From: Sodiomyces alkalinus F11
Taxonomy: Eukaryota > Ascomycota > Sordariomycetes > Glomerellales > Plectosphaerellaceae
Assembly (NCBI RefSeq): GCF_003711515.1
Contig: NW_021167085.1
Location: 1,719,691 to 1,783,690, forward strand
Reading direction: 5' to 3'
DNA length: 64,000 nt
Shown here: piece by piece, positions 1 through 11,146 of the stretch
Layout: the number at the start of each line of letters is the position of its first letter
How positions within the stretch are numbered: the first letter of the stretch is position 1
The notes under the pieces: generated by a model
Told to the model about the DNA's origin: nothing
The model's input: the letters and a program-made list of their open reading frames with translations, nothing else
Databases searched by the model: none
Translations under genes and position numbers: made by a program

Positions 1-2951
1 AGACAACATATAAAAAAAAGAAATAGACAAGTCAAGGGTCGGGCATGGCTTCATACCATGGTCTTCGAATTGAATTGAATCAGGGTAGAGATTATTTTAG
101 GATGCCATCGGATTGAGGTGTCATCAGAGGCTCGTGCCGTACAACGTATTCCTCCCGATGACCACGGGCCCAAAGGGGACAGGGACGGCGGGGGTTCCTG
201 CTATGACCTCTCCGTACTGTGCTGTGACCTTTGTACACGGGCGTAGGCCGTAGTCCGTGTCAGGTATATCTACACAGTACGAAGTACTCCGTAAGTATGC
301 GTAGGTACGGACGCGTACGGACACAACGGACGACACATGTACCGACGTACCTCCGTTGCGACGCCCGGAGACCATTTCAGTCGCGACGTTATTAATAAAT
401 ATCATGACTCGTGACCCCATCAGAATGATCCTTCTCCTCCCTCTCTTTCCCGTGATTTCGTAGCTCTGCCCATCACTTCAGCTCTCGTCCGTCCAGGCCC
501 AGGTCGACTCTTCTCGGTCTCTCCCCCAGTGTGGTTCACCGACGACAATATAAATCCACCTCGCCTGCAGCTCTGCATTTCCGTGTTGGACGCCGTCATC
601 CCGACCGGGCGTTCCAAAGGTGCTGCTCTCATTCGCTTGCCCTTGCCCCCCACTGACGACGACGGGCTTGTCTATCCTGGGTGATGCTGATTCCGCCCTA
701 CTCTCCGGTAACGGCCAGACCCACCGTGATGGTTGATGCCGAGGATGATCGCCGAGCCCGTTGGTCCCGGGCGAACGAGCAGCAGCGGAAGCCGGCTGAC
801 CATGACCACCGGCGGTTGGACTCTTTGCCGTGCTGCGTGTCGCCACTCCCGTCGTGTCGTAACCTGAGCGGCCCATCGCCGGCCCGTGTTCTCGATTGTC
901 TTTTTTTTCTTCTCTTTTTTCTTTTTTTTTTACCCCGCCCCCTTTTTCTCTTCTCTTCTCTTGTTCTGTACTTCACGGTTCGTATTGGATCTTACTAACC
1001 GGGGGGATCCTGACCTAGGTGGCGGAAGGGACCCTGATCGAGATGCTAGCTGCACTATATCGCAGGAGCTGGGGGCTTGGGGGTTCGAAATGTAGTATGA
1101 ATCTCAGTGGAGGAAACGAGAGTAGGTCGCTTAAAAGACTGCGGTGCCACGGTGCTGATGCTACCGATGCTACTGATGGTGCAGACGCCGTTGCTTATAT
1201 GGCCGTTCGTAAAGGACCTCTGTGGTTCGGATTCTGCGCGTGCTATATTGGCTCATAAGCCTCGCTGAAGGACATGATCTCACTGTCCCTTTTTCAAGGC
1301 TGGACGTGTTTCCGTATATGTCTCTCTCTATATGGGGGGGCGTATGCTCTGGGTATGCTCTGGGAAGCCTGTCTTTCGATATGTCCTTTTGCCCTTCTAC
1401 TTCTTTCTCTCCTGTGCTGTTGTCGCTCTTGGTGTTCATTTCTGTGGTGAATCCATTCCATGCACAGGTTCCACCTGGAGATACCATTGATGGAAAGGAT
1501 AGTTGCAGCTGAGGCAGGGGATAGAACAAAGACATAAAGCAGATCTGAATACTTGGTTAGGTAGTGAGATCCAGACGGTTGCTTTATCATACGACTGAGA
1601 CAGCATCCAACACCTTGATATTTTCTTGAGATCAGGCAGGAGCATTATGGTGTCATATGTCTTCTTGTTCTTTCCTTTTTTTCCCTCTCTTTTTTCTATT
1701 CATGTACAATATCAGAAACATCGGAACGGAGGTAGTCAGGAAGGGTGAGTTTCATAGGACAAGAGCTTGGAGTTCTCCAGGGCATCTGGAGGCCGGCATA
1801 TGCAATTTCCAATATTTAAAGTCTTGTAACTTCCTATATTGTGCGCACTTGTGCTTGGTCTTAGACACCTTTCGTTGTTTTGCATGTAAGAACACATGGA
1901 CACTACATAAATCGCTTTAGTTTCCCTTTCGTGCGGCGTGCCGTCCCATGCGCATGCTGTCTTAGATGACCTCTACTGCCGTCTCCCCGTAAGCTCCTTA
2001 CGGAGACTACAAGTCTATAAAGTGCCATAACTCACATAAGACTGTATTAAGCTCCCGGGCTGCTAAAGGGTGGCGGTATTGGTCGAGTAGACGGAGTCGT
2101 GGTGATGGACTACAGGTACCTTCACTACCTTTTATGGAGTACATACATACATAGTAGGTATGAGATGTGTATCTCCGTCAGTTACCTTGGACACGGGGAA
2201 GTCAAGAGGTTCAGCCGCTCGGAACGCCGACACAGACCACGGCCGACAGACTTGTCGGAACCCACGTGCTGCTCAGTACGAAGCAATACCTAAACCATCC
2301 AAACCTCTCGACTCTACGGATCCATCTAGTCCATCACCCTATCGTAAATTTGAGAAGCCGATTCCCAGTGCAGCGCAATAATATATCGGAATGGATGCGT
2401 TCGGCCACGCTTCCTCTCACCTCGCTTATACTCTCCTCCTGTGTCGATGTTCACCATGAGACATGAGGGCACTTCACTTAAAAGTTACTTCACGTAAAAG
2501 TTACCTTACTTACCTACATTACAAACATGTATGTACCAATTGAAACGTCCCAAACATACGCTCGTGGCAGGTCAGGACGAGACCGCCGCATCTCCGCATC
2601 TGGATACCTACTCCGTACCTTATGTACCTTACCTTAGGTGCCCGGGTGCAAACCCTCGCATTCCTCTACCTTAGGTAGCCTTTAGGTCATACAGTAGGTA
2701 CAATTACCTTCCATGTCGTCATCCATAATGGAAAATAATGGAAAATGGTTCGAGCTATCACGTAACCGAGAAATACTTCGGAAGAGAGGGAAATCTTAAA
2801 AAGGGCAGATATATAAGAGGCACGACCATACCATGACGGGACCCTCACGGACTGGAAGATCAGGACAAGCACCGTCTACCATTGCTTCCAACCCCCCAGC
2901 AGAAATCATCAACTCCCCAAGGGATATCTGAATAGGAAAAAAAGAGGAAAA
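1..2951. other. Intergenic region upstream of glutamate decarboxylase
   Basis: I see no convincing gene here. Short open frames exist but have poor composition, no plausible splicing and no recognisable domain. The stretch holds a T-rich pyrimidine tract near 895-965. Clusters of TACCTTA/AGGTACC-type motifs lie around 2504-2700, and the 9-mer TACTCCGTA occurs at 285 and 2609. The last few hundred bases should contain the promoter and leader of the downstream gene. Confidence 0.6.
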
Positions 2952-5005
2952 ATGGTTCTCGCAACGCATGTGAGTTTGGAAGACAGTCCAACTTTTGTTG
3001 AATGGGCATGGCCATGTTGGCTCACCTGAATGAACCCCCCGTAGGTCGACGCGGAGGACATCGTCCAACGACTCCTGGTCTCCCACATTACATCCCCAGG
3101 CCATACCAACCTCCTCAACGCCGGGAGGGTCTCTCATACTCACTATCAGCCCTTCGATAGCCAATACAGCAGCCAAGAGAATTTCCCTAAATATAAAATC
3201 CCCACCGATGGCGCCCCGGCCGATACAGTCTACCAGTTTATCCACGATGAGTTGGACCTGGACGGCAAGCCTAATCTTAACCTCGCCAGGTGAGGGCAAC
3301 CGTTTTCGTCTCGCTCCCCCCCCGGCGTGGACTAGATAACCATAACTAACCGCCCCGACTGCTCAGCTTTGTGAGCACCTTCATGGAAGAGAACGCCACC
3401 AAGCTCCTCGAAGAGAACATCTCCAAGAATATCGCCGACGCAGACGAGTACCCGGCCCTGTTGGACATCCACCAGCGCTGCATCAGCATCATCGCCAATC
3501 TCTGGGCCGTCCAGCCGGGTGAGCGCGCCATCGGCTCCGCCACCACCGGCTCGTCCGAAGCCATCCACCTGGGCGGCCTCGCCATGAAGCGCCGCTGGCA
3601 GGAACGCCGCCGAGCCGAGGGCAAAGACGCCCTCCACCCCAACATCATCATGGGCGCCAACGCCCAGGTCGCCCTGGAGAAGTTCGCCCGCTACTTCGAC
3701 GTCGAGCCCCGCATCCTCCCCGTCAGCGCGAAGAGCCACTACCGCCTCGACCCGGAACTCGTCAGACAGAATGTCGACGAGAACACCATCGGTGTCTTCG
3801 TCATCATGGGAAGCACCTACACCGGACACTACGAGCCCGTCGAGGAGGTGTCCAAGGTGCTGGACGAGTACCAGGAGCGGACCGGCATCGACATTCCCAT
3901 CCACGTCGACGCCGCCTCGGGCGGTTTTATCGCTCCCTTCACCGACGTGGGAGCAGGAGGTCCAAAGTGGTAAGTCGTAAAATCAGGCCTTTCCCCAGCG
4001 GGGCTGGCTATTTCGTAGCCCTCCAAAGCACGAAGCGCGGAAGCTGATGAAAAGATTCCTTCGTTTTTTTTTTTTTTGTTTCTGTTCAGGAACTTCGAAC
4101 TTCCCCGCGTCAAGTCCATCAACGCCTCTGGCCACAAGTTCGGCCTCGTCTACGCCGGCCTAGGCTGGATCATCTGGCGCGATGAATCGTTTCTCCCAGA
4201 ACACCTCATCTTCGAGCTCCACTACCTCGGCGGCACGGAAAAGTCCTTCACCCTGAACTTCAGCCGCCCGGGAGGCCAGGTTATCGCCCAGTACTTCAAC
4301 CTCGTCCACCTCGGCCAGCAGGGCTTCCGCAACATCATGGAGAGCTCCCTCGCCAACGCTCGCCTGCTGGCCGACAGCCTCGAGGCCACCGGGTGGTACA
4401 CCGTCGTCTCCGACATCCATAAGCGACGCGAGAAGGCTCACGTGGGAGGAACCGTCGAGTCGGCCATCAAGAAGGCCAAATCCGCCGTCGGGTCGCAGAA
4501 GCCCGAACCCAAACACGGCGCCGGTGACGTTGCCGCCACCGCCTCCCCGTCTCTCATGGGAGGAGCCGAGTCATCCGCCGACTTCGTCGCCGGCCTGCCC
4601 GTCGTCGCCTTCCGGCTGAACAACGACTTCAAAGCCAAGTACCCGCACATCGAGCAGGAGACCATCTCCCTGATGCTGAGGGCCAAGGGCTGGATCATAC
4701 CCAACTACGCGCTGCCGCCGAACGAGAACCATATCGAGATCTTGCGTGTCGTGGTGCGCGAGTCCATGACTTTCGATCTGCTCGAGAGACTCGTTACCGA
4801 CATTGCCAGCGTGACGGAGACCCTCATGAGCAAGGATCAGATCGACCTAGTAGTGTTGCAGGAGCACCACGCATGCCATCGTGGCCCGGTAACCAAGCGG
4901 GAGCAGAAGAAGAAGGAAGAGGAAAGAGCCGTGGGAGGCGCGGCGCACATAGAGGAGCCACGGAGGAAGAGGATGGCGAACGGAATTCACCGGTCTGTCT
5001 GCTGA
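2952..5005 (+). CDS. Glutamate decarboxylase (PLP-dependent)
   Basis: Cytosolic pyridoxal-phosphate enzyme converting glutamate to GABA and CO2, the first step of the GABA shunt. It belongs to group II decarboxylases. Exons rebuilt in phase: 2952-2969, 3045-3289, 3367-3969 and 4090-5005, giving 593 residues. The first coding exon is only 18 nt (MVLATH). It is followed by a GTGAGT donor, and the same frame resumes at GTCGACGCG. Family marks: HVDAASGGF with the PLP-ring aspartate near residue 269, and INASGHKFG with the Schiff-base lysine near residue 305. The C-terminal domain follows, with an alanine/lysine-rich insertion around residues 420-450. The tail is basic ([17 protein letters not shown]); whether it binds calmodulin, as plant tails do, cannot be judged here. 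It converges on the bZIP gene. Family assignment is very secure; the tiny first exon is inferred from splice signals. Confidence 0.93.
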
Positions 5006-5676
5006 AGAGTTTCTTTTTATAGTTTAGCCAGGGGAAGGGGAGGTAAAAGTGGTAAAATGGGGAAATTTCCAGACTGAAATTGACCAGAGGGCTCAACCTC
5101 CAGAACGCCTAACCATAAAAACGCCCATGTCGTGTCAATGGCATCTCCCGAGTATGCAAAACGCGCAAAAGAATCTCTCCAGCTAGGTACGCAAAGAAAC
5201 CTTCCTCCGTTCCCTGTACTCCTATGAAGCGTGAGCCCATGGTCCCCTTCAATCCCGCCCAGCTAGGATGGGTTCAAAGAAGACCCGTTCCAAAGATCGC
5301 TGAACAAACCATCTCCATCTTGATTTTCTATACTTATCCATCAGAGTGTACGAATAATGACATTCCTGAATGGAATGGCCGAGAAAAAAAAAAAAAAAAA
5401 AAAAACCCCCATAAATGCCATCGTCAGCTCGTATCGGTCCACTTCTTCATGGATATTGCGCAATGTGCTCCGTGACAGTTAAAAGACAACCAAAGGAAGA
5501 CGGGCGTTGGTCGGTAGCATTCGATCAAGAAAGGCTGATGAACTTGTCGTGTTGCTGGTGGCCCTCTCCGGACAAAATCAAAGCAAGATGTGTGTTTCCT
5601 CTTCTTTCTTCCTTCCTTTTGTTTTCGAACGTCCCCCTTTTTCTCCAATTTTCTTTTTCTTCTTTTCCTTCTTCTT
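5006..5676. other. Convergent spacer between GAD and bZIP genes
   Basis: This spacer separates two 3' ends and should hold both 3' UTRs and polyadenylation sites. A homopolymeric A run lies near 5384-5404 and a T/C-rich tract near 5600-5675. No gene is visible. Confidence 0.6.
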
Positions 5677-7079
5677 TCATAGCAGCTCGTCACTCCCGCA
5701 AGACACACTCTCCTGGATGGCAGCGAGGATGGCTCCTTCGGGGAAAACGGGTCCCTGTCCGTCGCACTTCGCCTGATGCTTGAGTCGGTCGCTGACGTCG
5801 CCCACATCGACAAGCCCCTGCTTGAACAGCTCATGGTTGATAATGAGGTCCCAGGCGGCGCCGGCGGCCAGGAGACGCTGGCCGTCCTCGGAGAAGGCGA
5901 TGCGATGGCTCGGGGTCTTGTTGGTATGCGGCGCGAGGAGGTCTGAGTAGAAGTCGGTGGGGTTATACTGCATCGGACCCGTGGTATGCGCCTCGGGGGA
6001 CAGCGAGCGGGTGCCGTTGATGGTGGAGGTGGCACGTAGGATCTCGTTCTCGGTAGCGATCTTCTGCATCTCCCGCTTCAGGCGTTCGTTCTCGGAGGTG
6101 GTCTGCTGGGCTGCGGCTTCCAGGTCGGCTAGCTTGGCTTCCAACTCCTTGACATGCTTCTCCTTGCGTTCGCGGAAAGCCCGTTGACTGAGAAGTGATG
6201 TTTTGTTAGTCTACATATTGATATTCATTCTTTTCACCGCGGGATCGTGCATAGGCTGAGGCGAGGAATTAAGCCGTGGGTGGGACCAATCAATCTTTAG
6301 GCAAGGCCTGGAGTCCGTAGTCTGTAGTCCACAAGAGGCCGATTTTATGGGATGGACAAGGGAAAAAAAATTCCATGACTAGCAAGAGGCGGGGACGAAC
6401 GTACGCAGCACGATTCTGAGCCTTGCGGCGAGACTGAGCGGGCGTCAGGTCATCATCCTCCGAGTTGGAGCCGCCACGACGATGCGACTGATCATCGCCA
6501 GACTCTTGCTTGTGAGCTGCGAGTTCGGGATGGGGCTTGATGGACTGGGCCGGGGTGGACACGGCGTTCAAGCCATTCTGCGAGTGCAGCTGCTGCTGGT
6601 GCAGCTGAGGAGCATGAGTCGAGGCGGCAGGATGGTGATTCGGGGGAGTAGGAGGGCCCGGGAAGGCAGGATGGTTAGCGGCATGGCTGGCGGCGGCGGG
6701 ATTTGAATTGGCATTGAACGGGGTAGGCACAGCATAGGGGTCGAAGCCGTTGAAATGCTGGTCGGCGGGGTAGTCGGCGTAGCCATCCTGCTCATGTCAT
6801 GATTGTGTAAGTGCATGGTTCGACGCGCTAACAAAGAGAATGCACCAGTCAGGCCTTTGGCGGTGGGTAGGGAGGGAGGGCATCGGGGCCATCCACGGAC
6901 CCGAGAGCCTGGTCATCCAACAAAGCCACTAGGGGAGAGAGAGAGGAACAAACCGGCGGAGAGTTTGTGGGATTAAAGTCGTCCGATGCCGCTGAGTTGG
7001 AGTGGGAAGGAGTCAGGGGAGAGATGCCAATGTACTGGTAGGGCTGAGGGTTCGAGAAGTACTGCTGCGTGAAGTCCAT
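5677..7079 (-). CDS. Yap/Pap1-type bZIP transcription factor
   Basis: Nuclear DNA-binding protein of the fungal AP-1 (Yap/Pap1) subfamily, which usually governs oxidative stress or secondary metabolism genes. Exons on the minus strand: 7079-6954, 6787-6405 and 6187-5677, giving 339 residues. The N-terminus (MDFTQQYFSNPQPYQYIG) is followed by a Pro/His/Gln-rich region. Then comes the basic region RRKAQNRAAQRAFRERKEK, carrying the Pap1 signature NxxAQxxFR; it is interrupted by intron 2 between A and Q. A leucine-zipper heptad follows. The C-terminus has two cysteines in a context resembling the Yap1 C-terminal redox domain (AKCDGQGPVF, SVSCGSDEL). The classical N-terminal cysteine domain is not evident, so redox control by Crm1 export is uncertain. 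It resembles RsmA/Fcr3-type Yap proteins more than Yap1 itself, but I would not fix a symbol. The intron 1 boundary is the least certain part. Confidence 0.87.
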
Positions 7080-7413
7080 GATGCTGGGTGCGATCCGTTC
7101 GGACCGGCGGCGCGGTTTTATGGTGGCCTAGGGTTTATTCGGGTCGGCGACGGCGTATCAGACAGAGTCAGGACGGTTGTCTCATGAAGGTCCCACGAAG
7201 CGAGGGACGGAAGACCCAAGGGACGAAAGGACCGCGTGGAGGATATGGATCACGAGATGAGAAATTTTGATAGGGGACGACAGGTCGGAGCGTTAGGTCT
7301 GCCTTTGGGTCTACCAGAATAGCCCAAGGGAATAAGAAACAAAGAAAGACGCCGGGAAAGCAGAGGAGATTGACTAGATTTCTGGGGCGAAAAGAATGAA
7401 TGGGTGGTAGGTA

Positions 7414-7414
7414 A

Positions 7415-7485
<71 letters not shown>

Positions 7486-7489
7486 TGAG
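7414..7489. repeat. GA/CT microsatellite
   Basis: An imperfect (GA)n tract with a few AAAG interruptions, about 340 bases upstream of the bZIP start codon. On the bZIP coding strand it reads as a CT tract, a frequent feature of fungal promoters and leaders. Confidence 0.9.
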
Positions 7490-7988
7490 ATGGATTATTG
7501 AGGCGGGGGGAACCTTTTGGGAGCGAGGAAGTTCACACCACACACAACGCTTTCTCTGTCAAATTAAAGTCTACGGTACCTTGAACTTTTAGGCTTTATA
7601 AGGTAGGTAACCTTCGCAGCGCAGCAGACGGCCACATGGGGGATCTGCGGAGGGCGTCCCGCCTTCCGTCGATTCCGATACCTACCTTACCTTAGGTACC
7701 TTATGTATTCTACTCCTCCCCGCCTCTTTGTTGGGTCTCAGAGTACCTTCGACTTGACTACCGAAGTACCTACAAATACGCAGTCACTGCACTGTACAGA
7801 CTAAAGTACCTAGTACTTTGCGGGCGCCACTTCGTAGTACCACTCTATGATTGCCGGTACTGTATTCTGTATGATAAACCATCCATCCATCAAGGCGGTT
7901 GGAGAAAGAAGGCAAAAAAAGAGATGAATCGAGATCGAATGAAACTTGTCCGCAAACGGTCTTGGAACCGAATCCTTTGACAGTAAAG

Positions 7989-8067
7989 AGCCCATTTGAC
8001 AGCTGGCATATGGTCGATACCACCTCCTGCCAGATCCCAGGTCCCGGGTTCCAGACCTGGCCGGGCT
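7989..8067 (+). other. Degenerate tRNA-like fold (tentative)
   Basis: The 3' part folds like a T-arm: CCGGG, a 7-nt loop TTCCAGA, then CCTGG (8044-8060). Directly after it, CCGGGCT (8061-8067) pairs over five bases with AGCCCAT at 7989-7995. A possible D-arm (GAC/GTC, with AG and GG in the loop) lies at 7998-8015. I cannot form a good anticodon stem. It could be a decayed tRNA or chance. Confidence 0.15.
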
Positions 8068-10634
8068 ACAAGAGACGAATTCGGAACACGAAGTGGTGCA
8101 TGCACAGACCACTTCGGGCGTGGCTCATTACATGGAATGGTGCTTCCCCGTCCAAACAATCGAACAAAAACGCTGCCATAAATACCTACTGCACCGGTGA
8201 CGATAAGTATCTGTATGGAGTTATAGGTAATAAACCGCTCATTGCCATTTCTCGGTATCGACGCGGTGATACGTTACGGACGAGTAGCAAGAGCACCTGC
8301 GCCATCCGTGACGAGAACTAGCGAACCGTCTGTACCTGGGCCGTCGTGTCAAAGAAGGCAAGTTGATTTAAGAAAAGAGCACAGGTAAGCTGAGGGGAAG
8401 GGAAACGGAATAACCCGCGTGTATCTATGTATCCATGACTCGGCGTCAGTCGTCCAACAGATCCCCCCTCTTCTTCTTGACCGGTAACTGATGAACCCCT
8501 GGCGAGGACTCCTCCGTATGTACAACGTACATACATACAGAGCCACAAAAGACGACGAGACGACAACCATCCCGCTGTCCCTAAGCCGAGCTCGCAGTGA
8601 TACCGTCTCAGTAGGGCTCTCGGTGATATGCCAGGTCCGTTATGTCGACGGGTTCTCGTTCAGGAAATTGGGGCTCATTCGCTCTACGGAGTATAGTGCC
8701 CGATTGCAATTATCCATCAATCGTACGCAGGCCCGTTTCTGGTTACGATGGCTCGGGCCATCGAGACTTGGAAGATAGAAGAAGACTGCAGCCATGCACC
8801 CTATCTTTGTCCTGGGGCCCAGGAACACGTGACAACTTGGCGGCGGGTTAATCAAAGACCCTGGGACATGCGCTGGATCGTCTTATCTGCTGTGTACCTT
8901 ACCTTACCAGGTATTATGGAGTTAGGTACGACGCAAGGCCGATAAGGTACCTAGGTACCTTACGTTGTATATTAGAAGAAAAATGCGGGGGAAGACAATC
9001 GGAATGGGGTCGTAGAAGAAGAGGGACAAGATGATAAAGATAAGGTAAAATCAAACGAACACCTTTGATAATCTAGGGGTGGTTCGTGAACATCCGCCAG
9101 GAACTAGTTTTCTACTCGGTAGAGTATTTTCTTGTCTTTCACATTTTTGTTTCTTTTTGGGCGCCGTCCTACCGTTGGGGGCCGTAACTTGTCAGTTTAC
9201 AGAGCAGACCATGGACATGTTTGATAGTGGTTGCGGCGCTGTCGACTCGACTGTGATTTAGATTGATTTCGTGTCACACGGCCTATACTGCGTGACACGA
9301 GTTTCGCATACACATATGCCTTCGTGGCTGTCATGTGATGCCACATTTGAACCGATGGAGGCCTTGTGGAAAGGTCCTCTCCTACTCGGTTGACTACGAC
9401 GATATTCTCTTGATGTCGATACACGCCAATAGCAGGTGGTGAAACTGGGTATGTGCTTTGAGACCTTTAAGGTAGGTAGGCAGTTGGTGACGTCACGTCA
9501 GTCCGATAGAGTGGGTGGGCTCTATTAGTACCCGTAACCATAATAAACCTACTAAATTCGCAGTGAAATAGGTACTGTGTTCGTATTATGAGAAAGCCAG
9601 GAAGGAGACGAAGGTAAAAAAAGGCAGGGAGTAAGGAACGATCCTTCCCTGTATGCCCTTGTTCTTGAACAAATAAGTAGGTACAAAGAAAAACAACGAG
9701 TTATTCCCTTCTTGTTCTTCTCTTCCATCTTTTCCTTTCTTCTCGATTCCTTACCTTACTCTCCTTACTCCGTCTATCATGGGCGGGACTTCCAGTGGTC
9801 CGTTGCATCGCATTACCGATACCATACCACTCTACACATATTACTTCGTAGGTGACCCTTCAGCCCTAAGACCTTTGGACGTCTGATTGGAACAGGAAAG
9901 CCGAGAGAAGCAGAGAACGAGACAGGTCGCAGAACGGGAAATGACCGAAGTGATCGAGACGAATCCATCCCCCTTGACGCAAGACGGAGCTGGCTCCCCA
10001 AACCTGATAGGACTGCCCGACTCCTTCGAAGCCAAGCAGCGTGACGCTAGCCCACATCAGCTGCGGCCTGAAGCCCCTGAAGCCCCTGCAGCCTGCAACA
10101 AAAGCAGTGGGAAGCGGTGGGAAAATAGCAGCACTTTCATTGCTCACTCGTCGCCCAACTCCCCCCCCCCCCGTTCTATCCCGGCCTGGTCACGAGTCAA
10201 CGACCGTCCTTGAGACCCAGTATCAAAGAAGAAGGGGAAAGAAAAAAAGAGACGAGGATGGAAAGAATCGCCAGAGTCGAATCGAAACACAAAACACGCG
10301 CCCCCTAAACTATGAATAGTTCTCGACAACGACCCTCCCTGACCACAGACACCTAAGACAATCCACCAGCCAAATCCAAGACCAAGACCACCTATAATAG
10401 TACTCTAGTAGACCTGTAAGGAGTAATGACCTGTGGACACGATGACGAACGAATAGACTTCCCCTCCCCCACCATCACGTACGAAGTCATTACATAGTGG
10501 TCAAAATCGTGCTTTTCCAAGTTCCCGCTCCCGCTCCCGGCTCGGCACGTCACCAACGACTCGATTTCGTGCTACAGGACACAGGACATCAACATCTCTC
10601 AATCAACCTATCCAATTTTTATCGTCATTCCTCG

Positions 10635-10661
10635 CCGCTGTCGCTGTCGCTGTCGCTGTCG
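10635..10661. repeat. CGCTGT hexanucleotide repeat
   Basis: Four tandem copies of a CGCTGT-type hexamer lie in the pyrimidine-rich region upstream of the DUF8035 gene. The repeat is non-coding in the model given here. Confidence 0.75.
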
Positions 10662-11146
10662 ATTTCTACTATTAGCATCATTGTTATAGTCTACCCAGCA
10701 CAGCAGCTCTAGCTCCTTTCACCTGTTCCATCAGCGAATAATCCCTGCTTGCTATCTCTTACATACATACCTACTTCGCTTACGCACGACGTCCTTGGTG
10801 TCTTTTATTCCCTGCTTTTCTTATTCTTTTTTTTTGTCTTTATTTTTTGTCGCATATCCCATTCACCTCTTTGTGGGCGAGGTAATTACCTTCTGCTTCC
10901 TTTCCTCCTCTTTTTTTCTTCTTTCTTTTTTTTAGTCCCCCCTCCTGCAATTGATTGCCAAACACCCCGCTCCTTGCCCCTTGTCACCTTGAACCCTTCG
11001 TCACTGGGCGCCCGTGGTAATAACGCCGAGTTACTACCCCGTTTACATTCACACTTCTACTCGCATTCCACATCTTCTACCCTTTACACGCTCCCACGTC
11101 CTTTGGGGCAGAATCGCCTCGAGAGACGGACCCCTTCCCTGTCACC

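Larger units (their letters stand above)
7080..11146. other. Long divergent intergenic region (bZIP / DUF8035 gene)
   Basis: About 4 kb between two divergent starts, with no supportable protein gene. Near the bZIP start it is a GA-rich leader with a microsatellite. The middle carries dispersed TACCTTA/AGGTACC motifs (7580-7710, 8894-8964, 9468) and one TACGGAGTA at 8685. The right end (10490-11140) is pyrimidine-rich, typical of a fungal 5' leader, and ends in a strong CACCATGG start context. A long non-coding RNA or missed small gene cannot be excluded. Confidence 0.55.

Noticed and set aside
681..998. Open frame with a phenylalanine/leucine-rich end near the left edge
   Set aside because: The hydrophobic end is the translation of a poly-T/C tract. 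There is no start context or homology.
7414..7489. GA tract as a coding repeat (Arg/Glu polymer)
   Set aside because: Frames through it are pure low complexity. It sits where the bZIP leader or promoter should be.
9887..10213. Polar 108-codon frame in the 4 kb spacer
   Set aside because: It begins at a non-ATG codon and has no domain. It ends in a poly-C tract, and splice or promoter support is lacking.
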